Positions 1 to 4,883 of a stretch of DNA of 5,962 nt are shown one piece after another. A program made the position numbers and the translations under genes. The stretch is from CAVPHV01 sp964465915 (GTDB taxonomy: Bacteria > Actinomycetota > Acidimicrobiia > Spongiisociales > UBA5794), in assembly GCA_964465915.1 (NCBI GenBank), contig CAYXMJ010000185.1, forward strand, positions 1 through 5,962, given 5' to 3'. Positions within the stretch are counted from its first letter, which is position 1. Each line of letters opens with the position of its first letter. The notes beneath the pieces were generated by a model that saw nothing but the letters and a program-made list of their open reading frames with translations, had not been told where the DNA came from and ran no database searches.

Positions 1-43
1 TCTGAAAAACCAGAGGTCGTGGGATCGACTCCCACCCTGACCA
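1..43 (+). tRNA. tRNA-Phe (GAA), 3' part only
   Basis: The window opens inside a tRNA; its 5' half lies to the left. Base 1 reads as position 31. The anticodon loop CTGAAAA (2-8) gives anticodon GAA at 4-6, followed by the 3' anticodon strand ACCAG (9-13) and the variable loop AGGTC (14-18). The T arm is a perfect 5-bp stem, GTGGG (19-23) with CCCAC (31-35), around the 7-base loop ATCGACT. The 3' acceptor strand is CCTGACC (36-42) and the discriminator is A43. The next bases are CAC, so CCA is not encoded. CTGAAAA with a CC-ending acceptor and A73 fits bacterial tRNA-Phe. The T loop begins with A where T54 is almost universal. Identity rests on the anticodon loop alone, because the D arm and 5' acceptor strand are missing. 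Confidence 0.75.
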
Positions 44-45
44 CG

Positions 46-72
46 TCGGACTTGCCACTTAGGCAAGTCCGA
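46..72 (+). terminator. Perfect 11-bp hairpin 3 bases after the tRNA
   Basis: TCGGACTTGCC (46-56) pairs perfectly with GGCAAGTCCGA (62-72) around the loop ACTTA; a flanking G-T pair could add one more step. It starts just past the tRNA 3' end and is the natural candidate for the tRNA terminator or 3' processing stop. No T-run follows, which is common for actinobacterial terminators but lowers certainty. It would form on either strand, so it could also stop readthrough from the convergent regulator gene. Confidence 0.55.
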
Positions 73-74
73 TT

Positions 75-95
75 GCAGTTTGCTCCGCAAACTGC
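75..95 (+). terminator. Second perfect hairpin, 9 bp with a 3-base loop
   Basis: GCAGTTTGC (75-83) pairs perfectly with GCAAACTGC (87-95) around TCC. Only two bases separate it from the hairpin at 46-72, giving a tandem pair of unrelated stems. It has no T-run. The likely role is a backup or bidirectional terminator between the tRNA and the convergent LuxR-family gene. A protein-binding palindrome is the alternative. Confidence 0.45.
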
Positions 96-285
96 CGCTT
101 GCGACTCCACCCACCTGCCTGGAACGGCGAAACCGAACAGGTCGCGCTCAGTCAGAGTTCCGCTACCGAGCGGTCGCGGATTCGGTCCGGAGAGCAGGAG
201 TGCCGCGACCCTACCCAGGCACCGTACGGCCCAACCGCGTTCCGCGCTCGCGTGGCCAGGATCGTTCAGCGCCAGCTTGGCTGCG
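96..285. other. Non-coding stretch between tRNA and regulator
   Basis: No reading frame here has a convincing start, ribosome binding site or protein-like translation. The only structure seen is an 8-bp inverted repeat, GGTCGCGG (172-179) with CCGCGACC (203-210) and a 23-base gap, plus a small CCGCT/AGCGG stem (160-173). Either could help end transcription of the leftward regulator gene, but the support is weak. Confidence 0.4.
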
Positions 286-2883
286 TCACCGCGAATCTCG
301 GCGGGTCAGTCCCAGCTCCACGGCGATTCGGGCCGCCTCACGCCGCGAACTCGCTTCCAGCTTGGTTAGGACTGCTGACACATGGTGGTCGACCGTCTTC
401 GGGGAAACGAAGAGTCGCTCAGCTATCTCCGCATTCGTGAACCCCTCGATGAGGAGTTCGGCCACCTCGAGTTGGCGACCGGTCAGCCCGGCAGGATTAG
501 AACGGGTCGATGGCAGGGGACCTCTGGGCACGTTGCGGACACCCAGGGTTTGCAGTTTGCCGCGAACCAGTCGGGCCGCCGGAGTAGCACCAAGCCCATC
601 GAGGATTTCGAGCGCCGACAGCAAGGTCCCACTCTCATCGGAATCAAGCAACGCCGTCGCCCGCTCGTAGGGGCAACCGAGACGGCCCCACGCATCGGCG
701 GCCGCCTGCCAATTGCCGCGGATCTGATCCGTGTACGGCGTACCCGGCCCCTTGGGCAGAGCGGGCGACGCACCCGCCCGCCACATCCAGAATGCAAGCT
801 CGTCGACCACCCAGGGCTGACCGGTCTCGACGGCGCTCAAATAGACCGGCTTGACGGCGCGCCGCAGTTCTCCAAGGTCGTCATGAAGCCAAGCCCGCTC
901 GGCGCGGGCCACGACAACAGGCCCGATGCGCTGCAACTCACCGGTCGGTTCCGCCAGCGCCCTCGCCTCGTCGATGGCGTGAGACGCATCCGTGCCACCT
1001 CGACGCACTTCGAGCTGCGCCAGCGTTGCAAGCGCAGGCATCCGCGTGATGCCCGGCTCTTCGGGGCGGCCTATCACCCATCGAGCGTCACGCTCTGCGG
1101 CGTCCCATTCACCCAGGCACAAGTGCAAGCGGGCCCGCTCTGCGGTCATGTAGTACAGAGACCCTTCCAGCTCGCGCTTGTCAGCGTATGCGAGCCCGGC
1201 TTCGATATACGCGCTTGCCTCATGGAACTCCCGAAAGTCGAGCAGCGTCCAGATGATGTTGGCGTAGGCGCGACCGACATGATCCTCCAAACCCTCTCGC
1301 AGCGACACGTCGAGGCTCTCTCTCAAGACGTCGATGCCACTGAGGTCGCCGGCTCGTGCTCGGGTGCTGCCGAGATTGTTCAGCGCGTGGGCGAGCGCTG
1401 CCTGGTCTCCGACCTCCCGTGCCGACTTGATCGCCTTCGTCGCCCATCGTTCGGCCTCGGATGCTTCCTGCGCCAGCATGTTGATTTGGCCGAGATTGCT
1501 GTACGCCATCGGCAACTCCCGAGACGCCGGCATGCGTTCGAGGATCTCAACCGCCTCCAGCCCTGTGGCCTCAGCCTTCGTCGACTGGCCGAGCCACCAG
1601 TGGAAACGCGATAGCCACCTCAAGGCGACGCCCTCTTGCTCAGCGTCGCCGTCGTCCCGAGCCTGATCGAGCGCCCGGCGCGCCGCGTCCATTGCTTCGC
1701 CCGCGTCGCCCGTGAGGTAGCACTCAATCGAGTAGTCGAGCAGAAGCTCCGCCCGATCACGTGGGTTCACGAAGTCGAGACGTTCGACCGACGATCGGTA
1801 GTGGGCGAGCGCCTCGCGGTGTGATGAGGCGGCGGCCGCCTGACGGGCGGCAACCGGCCCATAACGTGCCACTGCCTCTCCGTTGCCCGCTTCGCGGGCG
1901 TGGTGAACAATGCGAGCGACGTCGGCACCGGCATCGATCAACCCCGCCAACATGGCGCGGTTCAATGCGTAGCGTCGCCGCTCGGTGAGGGCGTCCACCA
2001 CCGCGCCCCTCACCAGTTCATGTCGATACCAGACGCCCGTGCCGTCGAACTCGAGCAGGCCACGGGTTCGGCATTCCTCCAGCGACTCCTCGTCCACGAC
2101 GACAAGCTGTTCCAGAATGGCTCGCTCAACCCGACCCGGAACGACCGCGGCGGCCTCGACGATGTCCCGGCTGTCAGCACCCAGCCGGGCGATCCTGGTG
2201 GCGACGGCGTCTCTCACACCTGGGGGGATGGGAAACTCCGGAACCGCCAGTGCCTCCGTCACGAGGAACGGGTTTCCACCGGTCGCCTCGAAGAGATGGT
2301 CCGAGGACCCCGGATACGATGTTGCCAGCGCCGCGACGGCCACCCTCGACAACGGCGCCAGAGCGACACGACGAACGGCGTAGCCGGGGAGATCACCGAG
2401 CACCCTGGAGAGAAGATGACCTTCGCCAAGCTCTCCAGGCCGGTACGTGACAACGAGCGTCGCCGGGATACGGTCGATGCGCCGACCCAGAAACTTGAGC
2501 ACATCCAGTGTCGCCGCATCGGCCCAGTGAACGTCCTCCACAACGATCAGGGTGGGTGGGTTCGGTGGACACAACGCATCGTAGAACGCATCGAAGACCT
2601 CACTCCGTGACGGCTGCGAGCCCATCATCGCTTGGAGCAAACCACCGGCAGTCGTCGCAATATCGCGAAAGGGTCCGAGCGGCCGAGGGGTCGAGAGGTC
2701 GTCGCACCCTCCCCACATCACGCGGACGGTTGGTGACCACCGGTCCGCGAATGTACGAACGAGGTGAGTCTTGCCGATCCCGGCTTCGCCGGTGACGAGA
2801 ACGACCGACCCGGCCCCGTCTACGGCACCGTTGATTGCCGCGTCAAGTTCACCCAACGCCGCCTCACGTTCGAGGAGCTGCAT
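286..2883 (-). CDS. LAL-type LuxR-family transcriptional regulator (AAA ATPase, TPR-like repeats, C-terminal HTH)
   Basis: This 865-residue protein has the standard LAL architecture (large ATP-binding regulators of the LuxR family, the MalT-like STAND group). The N-terminal NTPase has Walker A GEAGIGKT (32-39), Walker B LIVVEDVHWAD (112-122), a sensor-like VVTYRPGEL (144-152) and GGNPFLV (202-208). The winged-helix end of the ATPase is marked by YRHELVRGAVVDAL (286-299). Helical TPR-like repeats fill roughly 340-640. The last 66 residues are a GerE/LuxR helix-turn-helix starting LTGRQLEVAELL (800-811), with TNAEIAERLFVSPKTVDHHV (816-835) as the DNA-contact part. Such proteins are cytoplasmic ATP-dependent switches that bind DNA after inducer or partner binding; the inducer and targets cannot be read here. 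Length is typical and no domain is broken. The start at 2883 fits the family opening (LLEREAAL) and no in-frame ATG lies just upstream. No Shine-Dalgarno is seen, consistent with leaderless expression. It ends convergent to the tRNA. Confidence 0.94.
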   Translation of the reverse strand: MQLLEREAALGELDAAINGAVDGAGSVVLVTGEAGIGKTHLVRTFADRWSPTVRVMWGGCDDLSTPRPLGPFRDIATTAGGLLQAMMGSQPSRSEVFDAFYDALCPPNPPTLIVVEDVHWADAATLDVLKFLGRRIDRIPATLVVTYRPGELGEGHLLSRVLGDLPGYAVRRVALAPLSRVAVAALATSYPGSSDHLFEATGGNPFLVTEALAVPEFPIPPGVRDAVATRIARLGADSRDIVEAAAVVPGRVERAILEQLVVVDEESLEECRTRGLLEFDGTGVWYRHELVRGAVVDALTERRRYALNRAMLAGLIDAGADVARIVHHAREAGNGEAVARYGPVAARQAAAASSHREALAHYRSSVERLDFVNPRDRAELLLDYSIECYLTGDAGEAMDAARRALDQARDDGDAEQEGVALRWLSRFHWWLGQSTKAEATGLEAVEILERMPASRELPMAYSNLGQINMLAQEASEAERWATKAIKSAREVGDQAALAHALNNLGSTRARAGDLSGIDVLRESLDVSLREGLEDHVGRAYANIIWTLLDFREFHEASAYIEAGLAYADKRELEGSLYYMTAERARLHLCLGEWDAAERDARWVIGRPEEPGITRMPALATLAQLEVRRGGTDASHAIDEARALAEPTGELQRIGPVVVARAERAWLHDDLGELRRAVKPVYLSAVETGQPWVVDELAFWMWRAGASPALPKGPGTPYTDQIRGNWQAAADAWGRLGCPYERATALLDSDESGTLLSALEILDGLGATPAARLVRGKLQTLGVRNVPRGPLPSTRSNPAGLTGRQLEVAELLIEGFTNAEIAERLFVSPKTVDHHVSAVLTKLEASSRREAARIAVELGLTRRDSR

Positions 2884-2895
2884 AAACCGATCATA
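2883..2895 (-). promoter_or_regulatory. Leaderless promoter -10 box of the LAL regulator
   Basis: On the - strand TATGAT (2895 down to 2890) matches the -10 consensus TATAAT at five of six bases. Counting the usual seven bases from its last T lands on the A of the ATG at 2883. The mRNA would therefore start with the start codon, which explains the missing ribosome binding site. The 16-18 base window upstream has no good -35 hexamer, so an activator or an alternative sigma factor may be needed. Confidence 0.55.
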
Positions 2896-2950
2896 TGCCA
2901 GGTTGGCCGACCCGTCTCAGTCAGGCGCGAAACCGAGAGGCGTCTCTCGC

Positions 2951-2984
2951 GGTGGAGGGCCGGGTACTACCCCGGCCCTCCGCC
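2951..2984 (-). terminator. Strong 14-bp GC-rich hairpin ending the small-gene unit
   Basis: GGTGGAGGGCCGGG (2951-2964) pairs with CCCGGCCCTCCGCC (2971-2984) around the 6-base loop TACTAC, with one T-G pair and 13 Watson-Crick pairs. It lies 22 bases past the stop of the 50-residue membrane peptide gene and upstream of the regulator's -10 box. It therefore insulates two co-directional units. There is no T-run after it on either strand, as is common in GC-rich actinobacteria. Confidence 0.7.
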
Positions 2985-3006
2985 ACATCGGGAGGATGGT
3001 GGCGGT

Positions 3007-3159
3007 CTACTCGAGGCGCTCCTCGAACCACGACGTCACACGACCGAGGCACCCCGTGAGGACCAACATCAACATGAGCGCTACAACACACAACCCGATG
3101 ATCACGGAATCCCAATGGGTGGCAGCTACGTCTGCTGCGTACTCGGTCACCTTGGTCAT
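3007..3159 (-). CDS. 50-residue single-pass membrane peptide
   Basis: This gene is short and is reported from direct translation: ATG at 3159-3157, TAG at 3009-3007, 50 residues starting MTKVTEYAADV. Residues 1-17 are polar and mostly acidic. Residues 18-38 form one strong hydrophobic segment (SVIIGLCVVALMLMLVLTGC), followed by a short amphipathic tail with R40 and EERLE. The positive-inside rule favours N-out/C-in. The segment ends LTGC (34-37), matching a lipobox around C37, but the n-region is acidic and only 14 residues would remain, so lipidation is doubtful. Its ATG overlaps the TGA of the upstream 64-residue gene by four bases (ATGA), and GAGGGG sits 8 bases upstream, so translation is probably coupled. 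The hairpin at 2951-2984 follows. I recognise no family. A small membrane regulator or toxin-like peptide are possibilities without direct support. Confidence 0.72.
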   Translation of the reverse strand: MTKVTEYAADVAATHWDSVIIGLCVVALMLMLVLTGCLGRVTSWFEERLE

Positions 3160-3350
3160 GCAACACGCCCCTCACGCCGGACAAGCAGGCCGCGGAAACC
3201 CAATCGCCGCAGAGAGCCAAGCCGATCTCCGATGGAAACTCGATCCGGCCGTGCGGCGTGGGCCCTGACCATTCGGTACCGGGCGGCACGGGCCTCGTAG
3301 TCGGCCTGGATGGCCTCCGCCAACGCATACTGGCTTGGTGCCGTGTTCAT
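3156..3350 (-). CDS. 64-residue Arg-rich small protein, first gene of the two-peptide unit
   Basis: The frame is open upstream to 3635, but the start is placed at ATG 3350-3348 because AGGAGG sits 4 bases upstream. A longer version would run across the divergent small gene. The product opens MNTAPSQYALAEAIQADYEA. Residues 5-30 look like one long helix (YALAEAIQADYEARAARYRM). The C-terminal half is strongly basic (GDRLGSLRRLGFRGLLVRRE). It has 13 Arg, no Lys and no Cys, and no signal peptide or membrane segment, so it should be cytoplasmic and may bind nucleic acid, acidic lipid or the membrane surface. It is followed with a 4-base overlap by the 50-residue membrane peptide, implying matched synthesis and perhaps a joint function. 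I do not recognise the family. Confidence 0.72.
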   Translation of the reverse strand: MNTAPSQYALAEAIQADYEARAARYRMVRAHAARPDRVSIGDRLGSLRRLGFRGLLVRREGRVA

Positions 3351-3354
3351 GGGT

Positions 3355-3360
3355 CCTCCT
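3355..3360 (-). promoter_or_regulatory. Shine-Dalgarno AGGAGG fixing the start at 3350
   Basis: A full-consensus AGGAGG lies 4 bases before the ATG at 3350 on the - strand. It is the strongest ribosome binding site in the window and decides the start of the 64-residue gene against longer in-frame choices. Confidence 0.8.
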
Positions 3361-3386
3361 CGATGCGACGTGACCAATCTCCCTCG

Positions 3387-3392
3387 AACGTA
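3387..3392 (-). promoter_or_regulatory. Candidate -10 box of the small-gene unit
   Basis: TACGTT on the - strand fits the TAnnnT core and equals the -10 hexamer proposed for the protease promoter. It would start transcription near 3380, giving a leader of about 30 bases that includes the AGGAGG. No -35 match is seen at 16-18 bases, so the call is weak. Confidence 0.3.
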
Positions 3393-3422
3393 CGATGCCT
3401 CGGCGTCCCGCGCATCGGGAGT

Positions 3423-3453
3423 CGCTCCCCATATTGACCAGTCCGCTCCCCAT
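3423..3453. repeat. 10-bp direct repeat, 21-bp period, in the divergent regulatory region
   Basis: CGCTCCCCAT occurs at 3423-3432 and again at 3444-3453. The starts are 21 bases apart, two helical turns, so both copies face the same side of the DNA. They sit between the divergent 64-residue and 61-residue genes. Relative to the proposed leftward start near 3380 they fall at about -43 to -52 and -64 to -73, a usual place for activator sites. A bound regulator is inferred, not shown. Confidence 0.5.
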
Positions 3454-3554
3454 TTCGGCCTCAGCCGTTGCCCTCCAGTAGTGACCACCCTGTTGCCAAT
3501 GACTTCGACCGGGCACAGGGGGTGTAGCTTGGGAGCACAGGACGAGGAGCTGTT

Positions 3555-3740
3555 GTGGCCGCAAAACCAAGCGAACCGACAAAGGAATACCGCGCCCGTA
3601 TCTGGGTGAAGCTGAGTGATGACTTTCTCCCGCATCCGTTGCTGACGAAGGCTGATCTCGAGGCGCGCATCACCGCGGCCCTGGAAGTCGGTTCCCCTGA
3701 CTCACCGATCGTCTCGATCCGGGTCGACGACCCCAGGTAG
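3555..3740 (+). CDS. 61-residue conserved-looking small protein, unknown function
   Basis: The GTG start at 3555 is chosen because GAGGAG (3544-3549) lies 5 bases upstream. The product opens MAAKPSEPTKEYRARIWVKL and has 61 residues. It reads as beta-alpha-beta: a strand at EYRARIWVKL (11-20), a helix at TKADLEARITAAL (31-43), then a strand at PIVSIRVDD (51-59). It has no signal peptide, membrane segment or Cys, so it is probably cytoplasmic. The order loosely recalls very small ferredoxin-like proteins such as PurS, but no purine gene is nearby and that is only an impression. It is alone on its strand, divergent from the two-peptide unit and convergent with the HAD phosphatase. TAGCTT at 3525-3530 is a weak -10 candidate. 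Ribosome binding site, codon bias and protein-like composition support a real gene. Confidence 0.75.
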   Translation: MAAKPSEPTKEYRARIWVKLSDDFLPHPLLTKADLEARITAALEVGSPDSPIVSIRVDDPR

Positions 3741-3932
3741 GACCGACGCCGGGGCAGCAGGTTCGCCGCTCTCCACTCGCGACGCGGGTGAACGCCTGTC
3801 GTAGTCTGCGGAGGTTCGATCAACCCGAGGGGAGAGGGACAAGCGGCACATGGGATCGACATCTGGGAAACCTCACGCCGCGCCGGGTAACCCGGAACCC
3901 AAGAAGGCCGACCGGCAGCCCGGGTGCGTCGA
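3741..3932. other. Intergenic region between two convergent genes
   Basis: The 192 bases lie between the stop of the 61-residue gene and the stop of the HAD phosphatase. No convincing gene is seen. CCGGG-TAA-CCCGG (3883-3895) is a short perfect hairpin that could help terminate the phosphatase transcript, but 5 bp is weak. A GGGGAGAGGG stretch (3829-3838) precedes an ATG at 3850, but the frame it opens runs antisense through the phosphatase and its translation is low-complexity. No known riboswitch or small RNA motif was recognised. Confidence 0.4.
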
Positions 3933-4550
3933 CTACATGAGATTGAGGTCCCGGAGCCAGACCTCGAGTTCCTCAGCATTCGTGAAGCGGTGCGCTCGGT
4001 ACCCGATGTCGGCTGCGGCGGTGACATTGGCTGAGGCGTCATCGATGAAGACGGTCGCCGTCGGGTCGAGATCGAAGCGGTCGGCAAGGATCTCGAAGAT
4101 GCGGGGATCCGGTTTCGCCACCCCTTCGATCCCGGAGACGACGATCCCGTCGAATAGCTCGCCGAGAAACGGGAAAGCGGCCAAACCAAATGGCCAGGTC
4201 TCTGCGCTCCAGTTGGTCAGGGCATAGAGCGGTGTTCCGGAGTTGGAGAGTCGCTCTGCGATCGCTCGTGTTCCCGGGATCTCATCTCCGAGCATTTCCG
4301 GCCACCGGTCCCACCAGGCGGTGATGAGGTCCGCGTATTCAGGTAGTTCGGCGGCAAGCGCCGCCACCTCGGCGCGAACCGACAGGCCAGAATCCATGGC
4401 GTAGTTCCACTCGGGAGTGCACACGTCCGAAAGGAAACTCAGACGTTCAACGCGGTCGGGAATCAGCTTTGCGTAGAGATACTCGGGGTTCCAATCCACG
4501 AGCACCCCACCGATGTCGAATACCACAGAGGTTTCAAGAGAGCGATCCAT
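3933..4550 (-). CDS. HAD-superfamily (subfamily IA, YihX-like) phosphatase
   Basis: The 205-residue product carries all HAD signatures in order. Motif I is VVFDIGGVLVDW (9-20) with nucleophile D12. Motif II is LTNWS (111-115) with T112. Motif III Lys is K146 in KPDPRIF (146-152). Motif IV is FIDDASAN (168-175) with D170 and D171. The helical cap lies at about 20-95. The second motif I acid of classical HAD phosphatases (DxD) is Gly14, giving DxG; this is normal for the FDxGGVL branch containing YihX-type sugar phosphatases and the epoxide hydrolase N-domain, so it is not damage. Cytoplasmic hydrolysis of a small phosphate ester is expected; the substrate cannot be told. The frame is open to 4730, but the start at 4550 gives the usual family N-terminus, while the extra 60 residues would be Arg/Trp-rich and unlike it. 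No strong Shine-Dalgarno is seen, so the exact start is less sure than the identity. Confidence 0.93.
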   Translation of the reverse strand: MDRSLETSVVFDIGGVLVDWNPEYLYAKLIPDRVERLSFLSDVCTPEWNYAMDSGLSVRAEVAALAAELPEYADLITAWWDRWPEMLGDEIPGTRAIAERLSNSGTPLYALTNWSAETWPFGLAAFPFLGELFDGIVVSGIEGVAKPDPRIFEILADRFDLDPTATVFIDDASANVTAAADIGYRAHRFTNAEELEVWLRDLNLM

Positions 4551-4762
4551 GTCGATGCCGTTCGCAGAGCGTAACGGACTTCGGCGTGACCTGCGGAGGC
4601 CTGGAAAGCGTAGCCACCGGTCAGCGCCTGCTGCTGGCGACGCGCCGATGTGCCGCCACCAAACGGCAAAGACCTCTCCGCCAGACGCCGGCCGAGTGAA
4701 TTGCTGCGAAGGGCCGGGCGGCCGCCACACCCCCCCAAGAACAGGGCAGGGGCTATCGACCC
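4551..4762. other. Divergent intergenic region between phosphatase and protease
   Basis: No gene is supported here. On the - strand TACGCT occurs twice (4573-4568 and 4612-4607), 39 bases apart. The nearer copy fits TAnnnT and would start the phosphatase transcript about 11 bases before its ATG, but no -35 box accompanies it. A 10-bp palindrome, GGCGGCCGCC (4717-4726), is followed by a run of seven C (4730-4736). Both are just ahead of the protease promoter, and the C-run could be length-variable. Translation of the - strand upstream of the phosphatase remains open but does not look like a real protein. Confidence 0.4.
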
Positions 4763-4790
4763 TTGACGAGTAAGGCTGAGCCGGTACGTT
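4763..4790 (+). promoter_or_regulatory. Sigma-70-type promoter of the secreted protease
   Basis: TTGACG (4763-4768, five of six to consensus) and TACGTT (4785-4790, TAnnnT) are separated by 16 bases. Transcription would begin near 4797, 87 bases before the GTG start. This is the best -35/-10 pair in the window. Confidence 0.55.
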
Positions 4791-4796
4791 TGATGT

Positions 4797-4883
4797 GGGA
4801 ATGCGCGGCGCTCGCTGCGCACTGGACTCGAGGGTCCCCGCCGCTCGACTGGCGGGACATTGTCCAAAGAAAGGGGCAGGACC
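4797..4883 (+). promoter_or_regulatory. Structured 5' leader of the protease mRNA
   Basis: The leader contains TGCGCGGC (4802-4809) pairing with GCTGCGCA (4814-4821) around GCTC, eight pairs with one G-T. It also has CCCGCC (4837-4842) with GGCGGG (4851-4856) around an 8-base loop. A smaller GGAC/GTCC stem (4824-4837) competes by one base with the second. An unpaired AAGGGG ribosome binding site (4871-4876) follows, 7 bases before GTG. It does not match any riboswitch class I know. It may affect mRNA stability or translation. Confidence 0.4.

Noticed and set aside
1..285. tRNA as an integration site with a downstream genomic island
   Set aside because: No integrase, no repeat of the tRNA 3' end elsewhere in the window and no phage-like genes were seen.
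382..1614. 410-residue open frame on the + strand inside the regulator gene
   Set aside because: It is antisense to a clear LAL protein, has no ribosome binding site and shows no recognisable domain; long antisense frames are expected opposite GC-rich coding DNA.
3351..3635. Longer 159-residue version of the 64-residue protein starting at 3635
   Set aside because: It would overlap the divergent 61-residue gene and ignore the consensus AGGAGG that sits just before the ATG at 3350.
3741..3932. Possible riboswitch or small RNA in the GGGGAGAGGG-containing intergenic region
   Set aside because: Compared from memory with c-di-AMP, glycine, TPP, cobalamin and guanidine motifs; none fits, and the region lies between two gene ends rather than before a gene.
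3966..4007. Missing second Asp in HAD motif I taken as an inactive enzyme
   Set aside because: The DxG form is normal in the FDxGGVL/YihX-like branch and all other catalytic motifs are intact. The motif itself is near the gene's right end (about 4491-4526 on the - strand), not in this C-terminal part.
3850..4227. 125-residue + strand frame with a purine-rich stretch upstream of its ATG
   Set aside because: Most of it is antisense to the HAD phosphatase, the purine stretch is 11 bases away, and the Ser/Arg-rich translation does not look like a protein.
4551..4730. 60-residue N-terminal extension of the HAD phosphatase
   Set aside because: The family begins a few residues before FDIGGVL; the extension is Arg/Trp-rich with no motif.
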